Source of the DNA: Collinsella aerofaciens
Lineage (GTDB): Bacteria > Actinomycetota > Coriobacteriia > Coriobacteriales > Coriobacteriaceae
Direction: 5' to 3'
Assembly (NCBI RefSeq): GCF_028206795.1
Contig: NZ_JAQLFJ010000008.1
Coordinates: 46,123 to 110,122 of the forward strand
DNA: 64,000 nucleotides
Part shown: positions 16,138-24,444 of the stretch, piece after piece
Layout: every line of letters starts with the position of its first letter
Position numbering within the stretch: position 1 is the first letter of the stretch
The notes under the pieces: generated by a model
Database searches by the model: none
What the model saw: the letters and a program-made list of their open reading frames with translations, nothing else
Told to the model about the DNA's origin: nothing
Program-made: the position numbers and the translations under genes

Positions 16138-17442
16138 ATGCAGACGATCTACCAGAAGATGGAAACCACCGAACTCGATGCCGCCATCGAGGCGCTCAAA
16201 GCCGAGGTAGCCGAGGTCAAGGCCAAGGGCCTGGCGCTCGACATGGCCCGCGGCAAGCCGTCGCCCTCCCAGGTGGACATCTCTCGACCCATGCTCGATA
16301 TCCTCAATGCCGATGCCGATCTGCACGACGGCAACGTCGACTGCTCCAACTACGGCTGCTTTGAGGGCATTCCCTCGGCACGCAAGCTGGCGGGGGAGTT
16401 CCTGGGTTGCCCTGCCGAGCAGACGCTCGTGCTGGGCTCGTCGAGTTTGCTGATTGAGCACGACATCGCCGGCATGTTCTGGCGCTGTGGCTCGTGCGGC
16501 AGCGAGCCCTGGGACGCCTACGAGGCAGCGCACGACGGCAAGAAGGTCAAGTTCCTGTGCCCCGTTCCCGGCTACGATCGCCACTTTGGCATCACCGCCG
16601 ATCTGGGTATCGAGAATGTCCCCGTCGCGATGACCGACAACGGCCCCGACATGGACGAGGTCGAGCGCCTGGTTGCTGCCGACGACTCCATCAAGGGTAT
16701 CTGGTGCGTGCCCAAGTATTCCAACCCCACGGGCATCACCTTTAGCGAGGACACCGTGCGCCGCCTAGTCGAGATGCCCACGGCCGCGCCCGATTTCCGC
16801 ATCTTCTGGGACAACGCCTACTGCGTGCATGACCTGTACGACGAGACCGACGAACTTGCCAACATCTTTGACCTCGCTCGCGCGGCGGGCACCGAGGACC
16901 GTGTGGTGGCCTTTGCCTCGACGTCCAAGATCACCTTCCCGGGCGCCGGCATCGGCTTTATCGGTGCGAGCCCCGCGGTTATCGCCGAGTTCTCCAAGCG
17001 CCTGAAGGCCGGCCTTATTAGCGCCGATAAGCTCAACCAGCTGCGTCACGTGCGTTTCCTTCCCACCATCGAGGCGGTCAAGGAGCACATGAAAAAGCAT
17101 GCCGAGTTCCTGCGTCCGCGCTTTGAGGCCGTCGAGCGCAAGCTCACCGAGGGCTTGGGCGACACGGGCTGCGCCACCTGGACGCACCCCCGCGGCGGCT
17201 ACTTTGTAAGCTTCGATGGTCCCGAGGGCTCGGCCCAAAAGGTCGCCGCGCTTTGCGCCGACCTGGGCGTCAAGCTCACGCCGGCCGGTGCCACCTGGCC
17301 CTATGGCAAGGACCCGCGCGACACCAACATCCGCATCGCGCCGAGCTATCCCACGGTCGAGGACCTGGAGGCCGCGCTCGATGTGCTGGTGCTGGCCGTT
17401 AAGCTTGTCGCTGCCGAGCTTGCTCGTGCCGAGCGCGCCTAA
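16138..17442 (+). CDS. Aspartate aminotransferase, class Ic (AspT / Aminotran_MocR type)
   Basis: 434 residues, PLP fold type I. The Schiff-base lysine is Lys264 in STSKITFPGAG. The PLP-contacting KYSNPTG motif and the ARGKPSPSQ segment near residue 35 match the subclass typified by corynebacterial AspT. It should interconvert aspartate + 2-oxoglutarate and oxaloacetate + glutamate; activity on other amino acids is possible. A TATACT -10 is at 16091-16096. Single gene; the STAS gene follows after 51 bp and may be read through. Confidence 0.88.
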   Translation: MQTIYQKMETTELDAAIEALKAEVAEVKAKGLALDMARGKPSPSQVDISRPMLDILNADADLHDGNVDCSNYGCFEGIPSARKLAGEFLGCPAEQTLVLGSSSLLIEHDIAGMFWRCGSCGSEPWDAYEAAHDGKKVKFLCPVPGYDRHFGITADLGIENVPVAMTDNGPDMDEVERLVAADDSIKGIWCVPKYSNPTGITFSEDTVRRLVEMPTAAPDFRIFWDNAYCVHDLYDETDELANIFDLARAAGTEDRVVAFASTSKITFPGAGIGFIGASPAVIAEFSKRLKAGLISADKLNQLRHVRFLPTIEAVKEHMKKHAEFLRPRFEAVERKLTEGLGDTGCATWTHPRGGYFVSFDGPEGSAQKVAALCADLGVKLTPAGATWPYGKDPRDTNIRIAPSYPTVEDLEAALDVLVLAVKLVAAELARAERA

Positions 17443-17493
17443 CGCGCGGCTTCCCGTACTATCCGCACTTTCGATACGTAAAGGAGCGTATAC

Positions 17494-17808
17494 ATGGATT
17501 TGGGTATTTCCACCAACCCCACGCCAGAGCTCTACACCATTAAGGTGACCGGTGAGATCGATATCTCTAACGCCGATAGCCTGCGCAACGCCATCGACCT
17601 GGCGCTCGAGCAGCCCACCGAGGCCGTTGAGCTCGATTTTGCCCAGGTGAGCTACATCGATTCGACGGGCATTGGCGTGCTCGTGGGCGCCGCGCACCAC
17701 GCGGTCGACCACGGCAAGCGTTTTGGCTGCGTCAACGTGCAGCCCCCGGTGATGCGCGTGGTTCAGCTGTTGGGCGTCGACCAGGAGATTTCGATCACCG
17801 CTGCATAA
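17494..17808 (+). CDS. STAS-domain anti-sigma factor antagonist (SpoIIAA/RsbV-like)
   Basis: 104 residues, a single STAS domain. The phosphorylatable serine region YIDSTGIGVLV has Ser57 in the conserved position. Such proteins bind an anti-sigma kinase when unphosphorylated and free an alternative sigma factor. No kinase or sigma gene is adjacent, so the partner is unknown. AAAGGAG site 8 nt before the ATG. Confidence 0.9.
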   Translation: MDLGISTNPTPELYTIKVTGEIDISNADSLRNAIDLALEQPTEAVELDFAQVSYIDSTGIGVLVGAAHHAVDHGKRFGCVNVQPPVMRVVQLLGVDQEISITAA

Positions 17809-17852
17809 TCTTTGCCCCCAAAAGGGCGTGCCGTTTGGCATATGTTTGTGAT

Positions 17853-17880
17853 GCGCTCGGACGTTTTGGCGTCCGGGCGC
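17853..17880 (+). terminator. Hairpin after the STAS gene
   Basis: GCGCTCGGACG / CGTCCGGGCGC stem with a 6-nt loop and no T-run; TATACT immediately after (17881) is the likely -10 of the tat operon. Confidence 0.55.
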
Positions 17881-17961
17881 TATACTTGACCGAATGAATA
17901 GACGAGTTCCGGCCGAATGGCGCGGTGCGGGCTCGACTCACATCGAGCCTTGGAGGTATGT

Positions 17962-18534
17962 GTGTTTGGTATTGGAGAGGGTGAGCTCGCGATCATCGTG
18001 GTCTTCGGCTTTTTGCTGTTTGGCCCGGATAAGCTCCCGCAGATGGGCCGCACGATCGGCCGTGCCATCCGTCAGTTCCGCGAGACGCAGGAAAAGATGA
18101 CGGCCGTTGTTCAGTCCGAGATTATCGATCCGGTGAGCGAGGCCGCGTCGGCCCCGGTCAAGCCCAAGAAGACTGCTGCGACCGACGACGATTCCGATGT
18201 GGACGAGGATGCCGCCGAGACGGCAGCGCCCGCCAAGAAGGAGACCTTTGCCGAGCGTCGCGCCCGTCTTGCTGCCGAGAAGGCCGCAAGCGAGGGTGCT
18301 GCTGAGGGCGAAGGCGCTGTTGATGAGGCCGAGGGTACAGAGCCTGCTGCTGCCGTCGAGCCCGAGCCTGCTGCAGAGCCCGAGCCCGAGCCGGCAGAGC
18401 CCACGACGGCTGACCTCTACGCCCGTCGTCCCCGCAAGCGCAAGGCCGTCGTCGACCAGCTCGCCCGCGAGCTCGAGGTCGAGGACGATGCCGAGGCTGC
18501 TGCCGCCGACGCCCCGAAGGGAGGCGATGAGTAA
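17962..18534 (+). CDS. tatB: Twin-arginine translocase subunit TatB/TatA-like
   Basis: 191 residues. One N-terminal membrane helix (about 5-21), the hinge FGPDKLP, an amphipathic helix, then a long acidic Ala/Glu/Pro tail. GTG 17962 is chosen: TTGGAGG is 5 nt upstream and it yields the typical start FGIGEGELAII. It forms with TatC the receptor for folded Tat substrates. Immediately followed by tatC with a 1-nt overlap (TAATG). TatA versus TatB cannot be settled by sequence; no second TatA gene is in the window. Confidence 0.9.
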   Translation: MFGIGEGELAIIVVFGFLLFGPDKLPQMGRTIGRAIRQFRETQEKMTAVVQSEIIDPVSEAASAPVKPKKTAATDDDSDVDEDAAETAAPAKKETFAERRARLAAEKAASEGAAEGEGAVDEAEGTEPAAAVEPEPAAEPEPEPAEPTTADLYARRPRKRKAVVDQLARELEVEDDAEAAAADAPKGGDE

Positions 18535-19325
18535 TGCCGATCGGACCTGCGCGCATGCCGCTCTTCGATCACCTGGGAGAGCTCCGTCGCCGCCTGACCA
18601 TCGTGGTCGTTTCGGTGTTTGCCGCCGCCATCGTGCTGTACTTTGCCACGCCCGTGGTGCTCGATATTCTTGAGGACCCCATCCGCTCCTTTGTGCCGGA
18701 CGGTAAGTTTTACATCACCACCACGCTCGGCGGCTTTGGCCTGCGCTTCTCGCTTGCCATCAAGATGGCCGTGGTCATGTGCACGCCCATGATCATCTGG
18801 CAGATTCTGGCATTTTTCCTGCCGGCACTGCGCCCCAACGAGCGCAAGTGGGTTGTGCCCACGGTGCTCGCCTCGACGGTGCTGTTCTTCCTGGGTGCCA
18901 TCTTCTGCTACTTCATCATCATCCCGGCGGGCTTTGAGTGGCTCATCGGCGAGACCTCGGCCGTCGCCACGGCGCTGCCCGACCTGGAGAACTACGTCAA
19001 CATGGAGCTGCTCTTTATGATCGGCTTTGGTGTGGCGTTTGAGCTGCCGCTCATCATCTTCTACCTGTCCGTTTTCCACATCGTGTCCTATGCGGCCTTC
19101 CGCAGCGCCTGGCGCTACGTGTACGTAGGCCTGCTCGTGGGTTCGGCTGTGATTACGCCCGACGGCTCGCCCGTTACGCTGGGTCTCATGTATGGCGCCC
19201 TGCTCTCGCTCTACGAGATTTCGCTCGCCATCGCTCGCGTGGTCATTACCGCGCGCGAGGGCAAGGAGGGCCTGTTCGTGAGCCGTCTGGACCTGTTCTC
19301 GGACGACGAGGACGACGAGGAGTAA
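18534..19325 (+). CDS. tatC: Twin-arginine translocase subunit TatC
   Basis: 263 residues, six membrane segments. The N-terminal MPLFDHLGELRRRL segment holds the conserved HLxELRxR signature of the signal-peptide binding face, and the ALRPNERKW loop with its Pro and Glu follows. Starts within the tatB stop codon, so it is translationally coupled. hypA follows after 6 bp, so export and hydrogenase maturation genes form one transcription unit. Confidence 0.95.
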   Translation: MPIGPARMPLFDHLGELRRRLTIVVVSVFAAAIVLYFATPVVLDILEDPIRSFVPDGKFYITTTLGGFGLRFSLAIKMAVVMCTPMIIWQILAFFLPALRPNERKWVVPTVLASTVLFFLGAIFCYFIIIPAGFEWLIGETSAVATALPDLENYVNMELLFMIGFGVAFELPLIIFYLSVFHIVSYAAFRSAWRYVYVGLLVGSAVITPDGSPVTLGLMYGALLSLYEISLAIARVVITAREGKEGLFVSRLDLFSDDEDDEE

Positions 19326-19331
19326 ATCGGT

Positions 19332-19688
19332 ATGCACGAGGTTGGCATTGTCAACGGCATACTCGATACAGTGATTCGCGCGGCGCGTGGGGCGGGGGCC
19401 TCGCGCGCCGTTTTGGTAACGCTGCGTATCGGGGATATGACCGAAGTTGTGCGCGAGGCGCTCGACTTTGCGTGGGAGACGTTTCGCGACGAGGACCCGC
19501 TCACGCGCGGCTGCGAGCTTGCCGTGGAGGAGGTCCATCCACAAAGCGAGTGTCTGGACTGCGGCGAGGTTTTCGACCACGATCGCTTCCACTGTCGCTG
19601 TCCTCAGTGTGGTGGTGCCAACGTGCGCCTACTGCACGGCCGCGAGCTCGATATCGCAAGTATCGAAATCGAAACCCCCGACGATTAG
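19332..19688 (+). CDS. hypA: Hydrogenase/urease nickel incorporation protein HypA
   Basis: 118 residues. The N-terminal MHE supplies the nickel ligand His2, and zinc is held by Cys74/Cys77 and Cys90/Cys93 (CLDC...CPQC). It delivers nickel with HypB to NiFe-hydrogenase. No hydrogenase structural gene is in the window. Following tatC at 6 bp, it fits Tat export of a hydrogenase encoded elsewhere. Confidence 0.93.
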   Translation: MHEVGIVNGILDTVIRAARGAGASRAVLVTLRIGDMTEVVREALDFAWETFRDEDPLTRGCELAVEEVHPQSECLDCGEVFDHDRFHCRCPQCGGANVRLLHGRELDIASIEIETPDD

Positions 19689-19743
19689 CCCGCTAGCCAT
19701 CTGGTGATGGGGTATAAAGGGGCCAAAGTAAGGAGCGCTAAGT

Positions 19744-20427
19744 ATGGCCGAGAAAACGATTGATATTGCATCGCCGATTCTGTCGCGCAACGAGCGCCTG
19801 GCAGATCAGCTGCGTCAGCGATTTAATGAGACAAACACCTACGTGATCAATGTGCTGTCGAGCCCCGGCTCGGGTAAGACCACCACGATTCTGGGCACCA
19901 ACGAGCGCCTGCGTGACAAAGCCGGCCTGCGCTGTGCTGTCATCGAGGGCGATATCGCCTCGGACGTCGACGCCATCACCATGAAGGAAGCCGGCATGCC
20001 CGCCATTCAGATCAACACGGGCGGCCTGTGCCACCTCGAGGGCAACATGATCATGGAGGCCGTCGATGCCTTCGACCAGGCCGTCGGTCTGGAGAAAATC
20101 GACGTCATCTTTATCGAAAATGTGGGTAACCTGGTCTGCCCGGTCGACTTTGACCTGGGCGAGAACCTGTCCATCATGATCCTATCGGTGCCCGAGGGCG
20201 ATGACAAGCCCATCAAGTACCCGGGCATCTTCCAGCACGCCGGCGCGCAGCTGCTCAATAAGGTCGACGTGGCCCCGGCTTTCGATTTTGACATGGATAG
20301 GTATACTAAGACACTCGATGACCTCAATCCGCAGGCGCCGCGGTTTGCCGTGAGCGCGCGCAAGGGCGAGGGCATGGATGCCTGGTGCGATTGGCTCATC
20401 GGGCAGATTGAGCAAGCAAGGGCGTAA
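19744..20427 (+). CDS. hypB: Hydrogenase maturation GTPase HypB
   Basis: 227 residues, SIMIBI-class GTPase. Walker A SSPGSGKTTT is at 39-48; the metal/switch region is ENVGNLVCPVDFDLGE; the guanine motif NKVD is in LLNKVDVAP. The N-terminus lacks the His-rich nickel-storage stretch seen in some HypB. Partner of HypA. The ribosome binding site AAGGAGC is upstream and TATAAA at 19713 could be an extra promoter. Confidence 0.94.
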   Translation: MAEKTIDIASPILSRNERLADQLRQRFNETNTYVINVLSSPGSGKTTTILGTNERLRDKAGLRCAVIEGDIASDVDAITMKEAGMPAIQINTGGLCHLEGNMIMEAVDAFDQAVGLEKIDVIFIENVGNLVCPVDFDLGENLSIMILSVPEGDDKPIKYPGIFQHAGAQLLNKVDVAPAFDFDMDRYTKTLDDLNPQAPRFAVSARKGEGMDAWCDWLIGQIEQARA

Positions 20428-20481
20428 GTCGGCCGCCAAGAGGGCGGGCGCAGCCGCAGACACACGAGATAGGAGCCTCTT

Positions 20482-23091
20482 TTGAAGCTCATCATCGCCG
20501 AGAAAAACGACGCCGCGCGTCAGATCGCCGAGCGTCTGTCCACGGGCAAACCCAAAAAGGACAAGGTGTACAACACCGCCATCTACCGTTTTGAGTGGAA
20601 GGGCGAGGAGTGCGTGACGATCGGTCTTGCCGGTCACATCCTTGCGCCCGATTTTTGCGACAGCGTGCTGTTCGATAAAAAGCTGGGCTGGTATTCGGTC
20701 ACCGAGGACGGCGAGATGCTGCCGGCCGATATGCCCGATGGTCTGGCACGTCCGCCCTACGACACCAAGCGCAAGCCGTTCCTTGCCGACGGCATCTCCA
20801 TCAAGGGTTGGAAGCTCGAGAGCCTGCCCTATCTCACCTGGGCGCCTGTCATTAAGCTGCCGGCTGAGAAGGAACTCATTCGCTCGCTCAAGAACCTGGC
20901 CAAGAAGTCCGACAGCGTCATCATCGCCACGGACTTCGATCGCGAGGGCGAGCTGATCGGTTCGGACGCCCTCAACAAGGTGCGCGAGGTGGCGCCCGAC
21001 TTGCCGGTCGCCCGCGCCCAGTATTCTTCGTTTACCAAGGCCGAGATCACGCAGGCCTTCGATAACCTTGTCTCGCTCGACCAGAACCTGGCCGACGCCG
21101 GCGAGAGCCGTCAGCACATCGACCTCATTTGGGGTGCGGTGCTCACGCGCTACCTGACGCTCGCCAAGTTTGGCGGCTTTGGCAACGTGCGTTCCGCCGG
21201 CCGCGTGCAGACGCCGACGCTTGCCCTGGTGGTCGAGCGCGAGCGCGAGCGCATGGCGTTTGTGCCCGAGGACTATTGGCAGATTCGCGGCATGGGAGCC
21301 GCGCAAGGCGCTGCCGAGGACGATCGCTTTAAGATCGCGCACAAGACGGCGCGCTTTACCGACAAGGATGCTGCTGAGACGGCGTACGGTCACGTTGACG
21401 GCGCTACGACGGCAACCGTCGCCGCGGTGACCAAGCGCTCGCGCAAGCAGCAGCCGCCCACGCCGTTTGCGACGACCTCGCTGCAGGCTGCCGCCGCGGC
21501 CGAGGGCATCTCGCCTGCGCGTACGATGCGCATCGCCGAGTCCCTCTACATGGCGGGCCTCATCAGCTATCCGCGTGTCGACAACACCGTGTATCCCGCG
21601 ACGCTCGATTTGGGCGCCGTGGTGAGTGACCTGGCAAAGATCAACCCGGCGCTGGCGCCCGTGTGCAAAAAGGTGCTCGCCGGCCCCATGAAGCCCACGC
21701 GCGGCAAGGTCGAGACCACCGACCACCCGCCTATCTACCCCACGGGCGAGGGCGATCCGTCCACGCTCGATGGCGGCCAGCGCAAGCTCTACGACCTCAT
21801 CGCCCGCCGCTTCCTGGCGACGCTTATGGGTCCTGCGACCATCGAGAACACCAAGCTCGAGCTCGACGTCAACGGCGAGCCGTTTGTGGCCTCGGGCGAC
21901 GTGCTCGTGACCCCGGGTTTTCGCGAGGCCTATCCGTACGGCCTTAAACGCGACGAGCAGATGCCGCCGCTGGAGCAGGGCGATACGGTCGACGTGTTCG
22001 ACATTAAGCTCGAGGCCAAGCAGACTGAGCCGCCCGCGCGTTACAGCCAGGGCAAGCTCGTGCAGGAGATGGAGAAGCGCGGCCTGGGTACCAAGTCCAC
22101 GCGCGCGAGCATCATCGAGCGCCTGTATGCCGTGCGCTATCTCAAAAATGATCCCGTGGAGCCGAGCCAGCTGGGTATTGCCATTATCGATGCGCTGACG
22201 CAGTTTGCCCCGCGCATCACGAGCCCCGATATGACCAGCGAGCTCGACGGCGACATGACTCGCGTCGAGCGCGGCGAGGACACCGAAGAGCATGTCGTGA
22301 CGCACTCGCGTGCGCTGCTGGCCGGCGTGCTCGACGAGCTGCTCAAGCATACGCAGGAGCTCGGCGACGCCATCAGCGACGCCGTCACGGCTGATGCGCG
22401 CGTGGGCGCCTGCCCCAAGTGCGGCAAGGACCTGGTTATGAAGACGAGCGCAAAGACCCGTGGCAGCTTCATTGGCTGCATGGGCTGGCCCGACTGCGAC
22501 GTGACCTATCCGGTGCCGAGCGGCGTCAAGGTGAGCCCGCTCGAGGGCGAGGCCGCCGTGTGCCCCGAGTGCGGCGCGCCGCGCATTAAGTGCCAGCCGT
22601 TCCGCCAGAAGGCCTTCGAGATTTGCGTGAACCCCACGTGCCCCACCAACTACGAGCCCGATCTTAAGGTGGGCGAGTGCAAGGTGTGTGCCGAGGCCGG
22701 ACGCCATGGCGACCTGATTGCACACAAGAGCGAGAAGAGCGGCAAGCGCTTTATCCGCTGCACCAACTACGATGACTGCGGCGTGAGCTATCCGCTGCCG
22801 GCGCGTGGCAAGCTCGAGGCGACGGGCGAGACCTGTCCCGAGTGCGGCGCCCCCATCGTGGTGGTCAACACGGCGCGCGGTCCATGGCGTATCTGCGTCA
22901 ACATGGACTGCCCGACCAAGGAGAAGAAGCCCGCCCGCGGCCGCAAGACTGCGACCAAGGCGAGCACGACAAAGAAGACGACCGCGGCCAAGAAGACGAC
23001 GGCTAAGAAAGCCACTGCCGCCAAGAAGACGACCGCGAAGAAGTCGACTGCGAAGAAGTCGACTGCCAAAAAGACCGCTGCCGACAAGTAG
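20482..23091 (+). CDS. topA: DNA topoisomerase I, type IA
   Basis: 869 residues starting at TTG 20482 after AGGAG. Toprim metal motif DFDREGE (151-157); catalytic Tyr363 in ISYPRVDNT. After the gate domain come several C4 zinc ribbons (CPKCGKDL, CPECGAPR, CKVC..., CPECGAPI). The last ~55 residues are Lys/Ala/Thr repeats resembling histone H1, expected to bind DNA non-specifically. It relaxes negative supercoils. The N-terminal half resembles archaeal-type topoisomerase I more than the E. coli enzyme; this is impression only. Confidence 0.94.
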   Translation: MKLIIAEKNDAARQIAERLSTGKPKKDKVYNTAIYRFEWKGEECVTIGLAGHILAPDFCDSVLFDKKLGWYSVTEDGEMLPADMPDGLARPPYDTKRKPFLADGISIKGWKLESLPYLTWAPVIKLPAEKELIRSLKNLAKKSDSVIIATDFDREGELIGSDALNKVREVAPDLPVARAQYSSFTKAEITQAFDNLVSLDQNLADAGESRQHIDLIWGAVLTRYLTLAKFGGFGNVRSAGRVQTPTLALVVERERERMAFVPEDYWQIRGMGAAQGAAEDDRFKIAHKTARFTDKDAAETAYGHVDGATTATVAAVTKRSRKQQPPTPFATTSLQAAAAAEGISPARTMRIAESLYMAGLISYPRVDNTVYPATLDLGAVVSDLAKINPALAPVCKKVLAGPMKPTRGKVETTDHPPIYPTGEGDPSTLDGGQRKLYDLIARRFLATLMGPATIENTKLELDVNGEPFVASGDVLVTPGFREAYPYGLKRDEQMPPLEQGDTVDVFDIKLEAKQTEPPARYSQGKLVQEMEKRGLGTKSTRASIIERLYAVRYLKNDPVEPSQLGIAIIDALTQFAPRITSPDMTSELDGDMTRVERGEDTEEHVVTHSRALLAGVLDELLKHTQELGDAISDAVTADARVGACPKCGKDLVMKTSAKTRGSFIGCMGWPDCDVTYPVPSGVKVSPLEGEAAVCPECGAPRIKCQPFRQKAFEICVNPTCPTNYEPDLKVGECKVCAEAGRHGDLIAHKSEKSGKRFIRCTNYDDCGVSYPLPARGKLEATGETCPECGAPIVVVNTARGPWRICVNMDCPTKEKKPARGRKTATKASTTKKTTAAKKTTAKKATAAKKTTAKKSTAKKSTAKKTAADK

Positions 23092-23122
23092 CCGCACGGT
23101 CGAAACATCACCTAGAACAAAA

Positions 23123-23157
23123 ACGAGCGAGGACCTCAAGATCCTCGCTCGTTTTTT
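23123..23157 (+). terminator. Intrinsic terminator of topA
   Basis: ACGAGCGAGGA / TCCTCGCTCGT, 11-bp perfect stem, followed by TTTTTT. Confidence 0.9.
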
Positions 23158-23159
23158 AT

Positions 23160-23190
23160 CCGGCAGTTAGGGACGTTCCTTTTCTGCCGG
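23160..23190. repeat. Hairpin repeat, GGGACGTTCC loop type
   Basis: CCGGCAG / CTGCCGG stem enclosing TTAGGGACGTTCCTTTT. The rest of the 300-bp gap to the next gene holds two similar TTGTC-GAACC-GG sequences (23248 and 23338) and an AT-rich promoter region. Confidence 0.75.
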
Positions 23191-23406
23191 GCGGCGAAAG
23201 AGTGCGCCCAACGACCAGCCGTTTAAGAGCGCCCCCGATACATAGTTGTCGGAACCTGGTCGTCTGTTGATAAAAAAGAAACCGCTAACGGACAAAATGG
23301 CGCCTTTTGCGGATTAGTTGCTGTGCCGGAAAATAAATTGTCAGAACCAGGCGATAATTAAATTGCCGCGGCTGTCGTTACATATGACACGTGACAGGAG
23401 GACATG

Positions 23407-23910
23407 ATGAAAAAAATGCCCAAGTTGTTGTTAGCAATGGTTGTCCTATTTTTCGCCACCGGATTTATTTTATTGCCCTCCGCAAATGCTTCTGAGTATT
23501 TGACGCCCGCCGACGCATGCTTCGATTTGAATGATGGGCCGAAACAAGAACGTACTATCGAGCTGTCAGATGGCTCTACAGGTGTTTTTGGGATAGAGAA
23601 AGAGCAAGCTGATGTTGCCCCGATTTGGGACGGCTACTACAACGCTACTGATGGGAATTGGAAGGTTTACTTCTATACTGGAGTGCTCGATGCTGAGTAC
23701 TGGATATCAATCAAGAACTACAACATTACATCGTGGTGGGGCCATAAAGCATCTTCCGTTGGCGGTGCCTTATCGAATTTCAGTAAGAGTTTTTCTTCCA
23801 AACGAACAAAGTGGAGCTTTCTTTTTACCGGAGTAGGCGGTATGGCGTCTGCGACTTATACTCTTGGAGCTGAAATAAATGGCTCTCGGCTGCATACATA
23901 TCTAGCGTGA
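23407..23910 (+). CDS. Secreted protein of unknown function, DUF5626-like
   Basis: About 167 residues. A clear signal peptide: Lys start, a hydrophobic core to about residue 25, and cleavage expected after ANA near residue 28. The mature part is beta-rich with aromatic clusters, and its pattern ISIKNYNITS...SNF...FTGV...A.INGS.L recalls the DUF5626 family of secreted Firmicutes/Actinobacteria proteins; that match is from memory. ATG 23407 has AGGAGG 5 nt away; ATG 23404 is 2 nt too close. GC is clearly lower than in the neighbours, suggesting recent acquisition. A 50-residue membrane peptide follows at once. Confidence 0.75.
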   Translation: MKKMPKLLLAMVVLFFATGFILLPSANASEYLTPADACFDLNDGPKQERTIELSDGSTGVFGIEKEQADVAPIWDGYYNATDGNWKVYFYTGVLDAEYWISIKNYNITSWWGHKASSVGGALSNFSKSFSSKRTKWSFLFTGVGGMASATYTLGAEINGSRLHTYLA

Positions 23911-23916
23911 TTCAAT

Positions 23917-24069
23917 ATGGGCGTGTTGGGCAAGATCAACATTGGCGGAGAGGTTTCCCTCCTGGCAATAGTTCTGGTTGAGATCGGGATCGTCGCTGCG
24001 GTGATCTATCTCGTTTGCAAGTTGATAAAGGCTCTCAAAAAGGTTATTGAACGAACCAAACAAGAGTAG
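23917..24069 (+). CDS. Small single-pass membrane protein, 50 residues
   Basis: ATG 23917 begins 6 bases after the preceding stop, so translation is likely coupled. It has a short N-terminus with Gly residues, a hydrophobic helix at about 14-34, and a polybasic tail (KLIKALKKVIERTKQE). No Cys-rich or bacteriocin leader motif is seen. Paired with the secreted protein in a low-GC island. It might be an immunity, anchoring or holin-like partner; this is speculation. Confidence 0.6.
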   Translation: MGVLGKINIGGEVSLLAIVLVEIGIVAAVIYLVCKLIKALKKVIERTKQE

Positions 24070-24201
24070 GCGGTCAGTCCGCTCGATTTCGAATCCATTT
24101 CAGCGGGTGCCATCCTCTCTGTCTGCTTATCTGTGGGCGGAGAGGATTTTTCTATGACTGAGACCGCATCAGCGCCAAATCCACGCCTATCCACGACCCG
24201 T

Positions 24202-24444
24202 CACCTGGGGACGTTCCTTTCCAGCCGGTGCTTGGGGAGACTCCTTGCCACCCGGTCGTCGTGGATGTTCTTAAACGACTAGCGATCGGGGACAGCCCTT
24301 GCCGATTGGCCGGTTTGCCGTCCGGGTTGGCAAGGACTGTCCTTTTCTGCCGGCAGTTTAGGAACGTCCCCAACTGCCGCCTCAGGTAGTCATTGGGGAC
24401 GTTCTTTAATGACTAGTCGTTTAAGAACGTCGCATGCGACTAGT
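24202..24444. repeat. Cluster of hairpin repeats with conserved loop and variable stems
   Basis: At least six hairpins are packed head to tail. CACCTGG-loop-CCAGCCGGTG (24202-24230, loop GGACGTTCCTTT). GGTG...CACC (24227-24252, loop with GGGGAGACTCCTT). ATCGG/CCGAT (24285-24306, loop GGACAGCCCTTG). CGGCAGTT/AACTGCCG (24351-24379, loop TAGGAACGTCCCC). TAGTCATT/AATGACTA (24387-24415, loop GGGGACGTTCTTT). ACTAGTCG/CGACTAGT (24412-24444, loop with TTTAAGAACGTCGC). Loops are alike in one or other orientation while stems differ. The last hairpin contains the stop codon of the 24440 gene. No coding sequence is seen in 24070-24439. Confidence 0.85.

Noticed and set aside
20182..23139. 985-residue open frame on the minus strand
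   Set aside because: Shadow of topA in GC-rich DNA; the plus-strand protein has all catalytic motifs.
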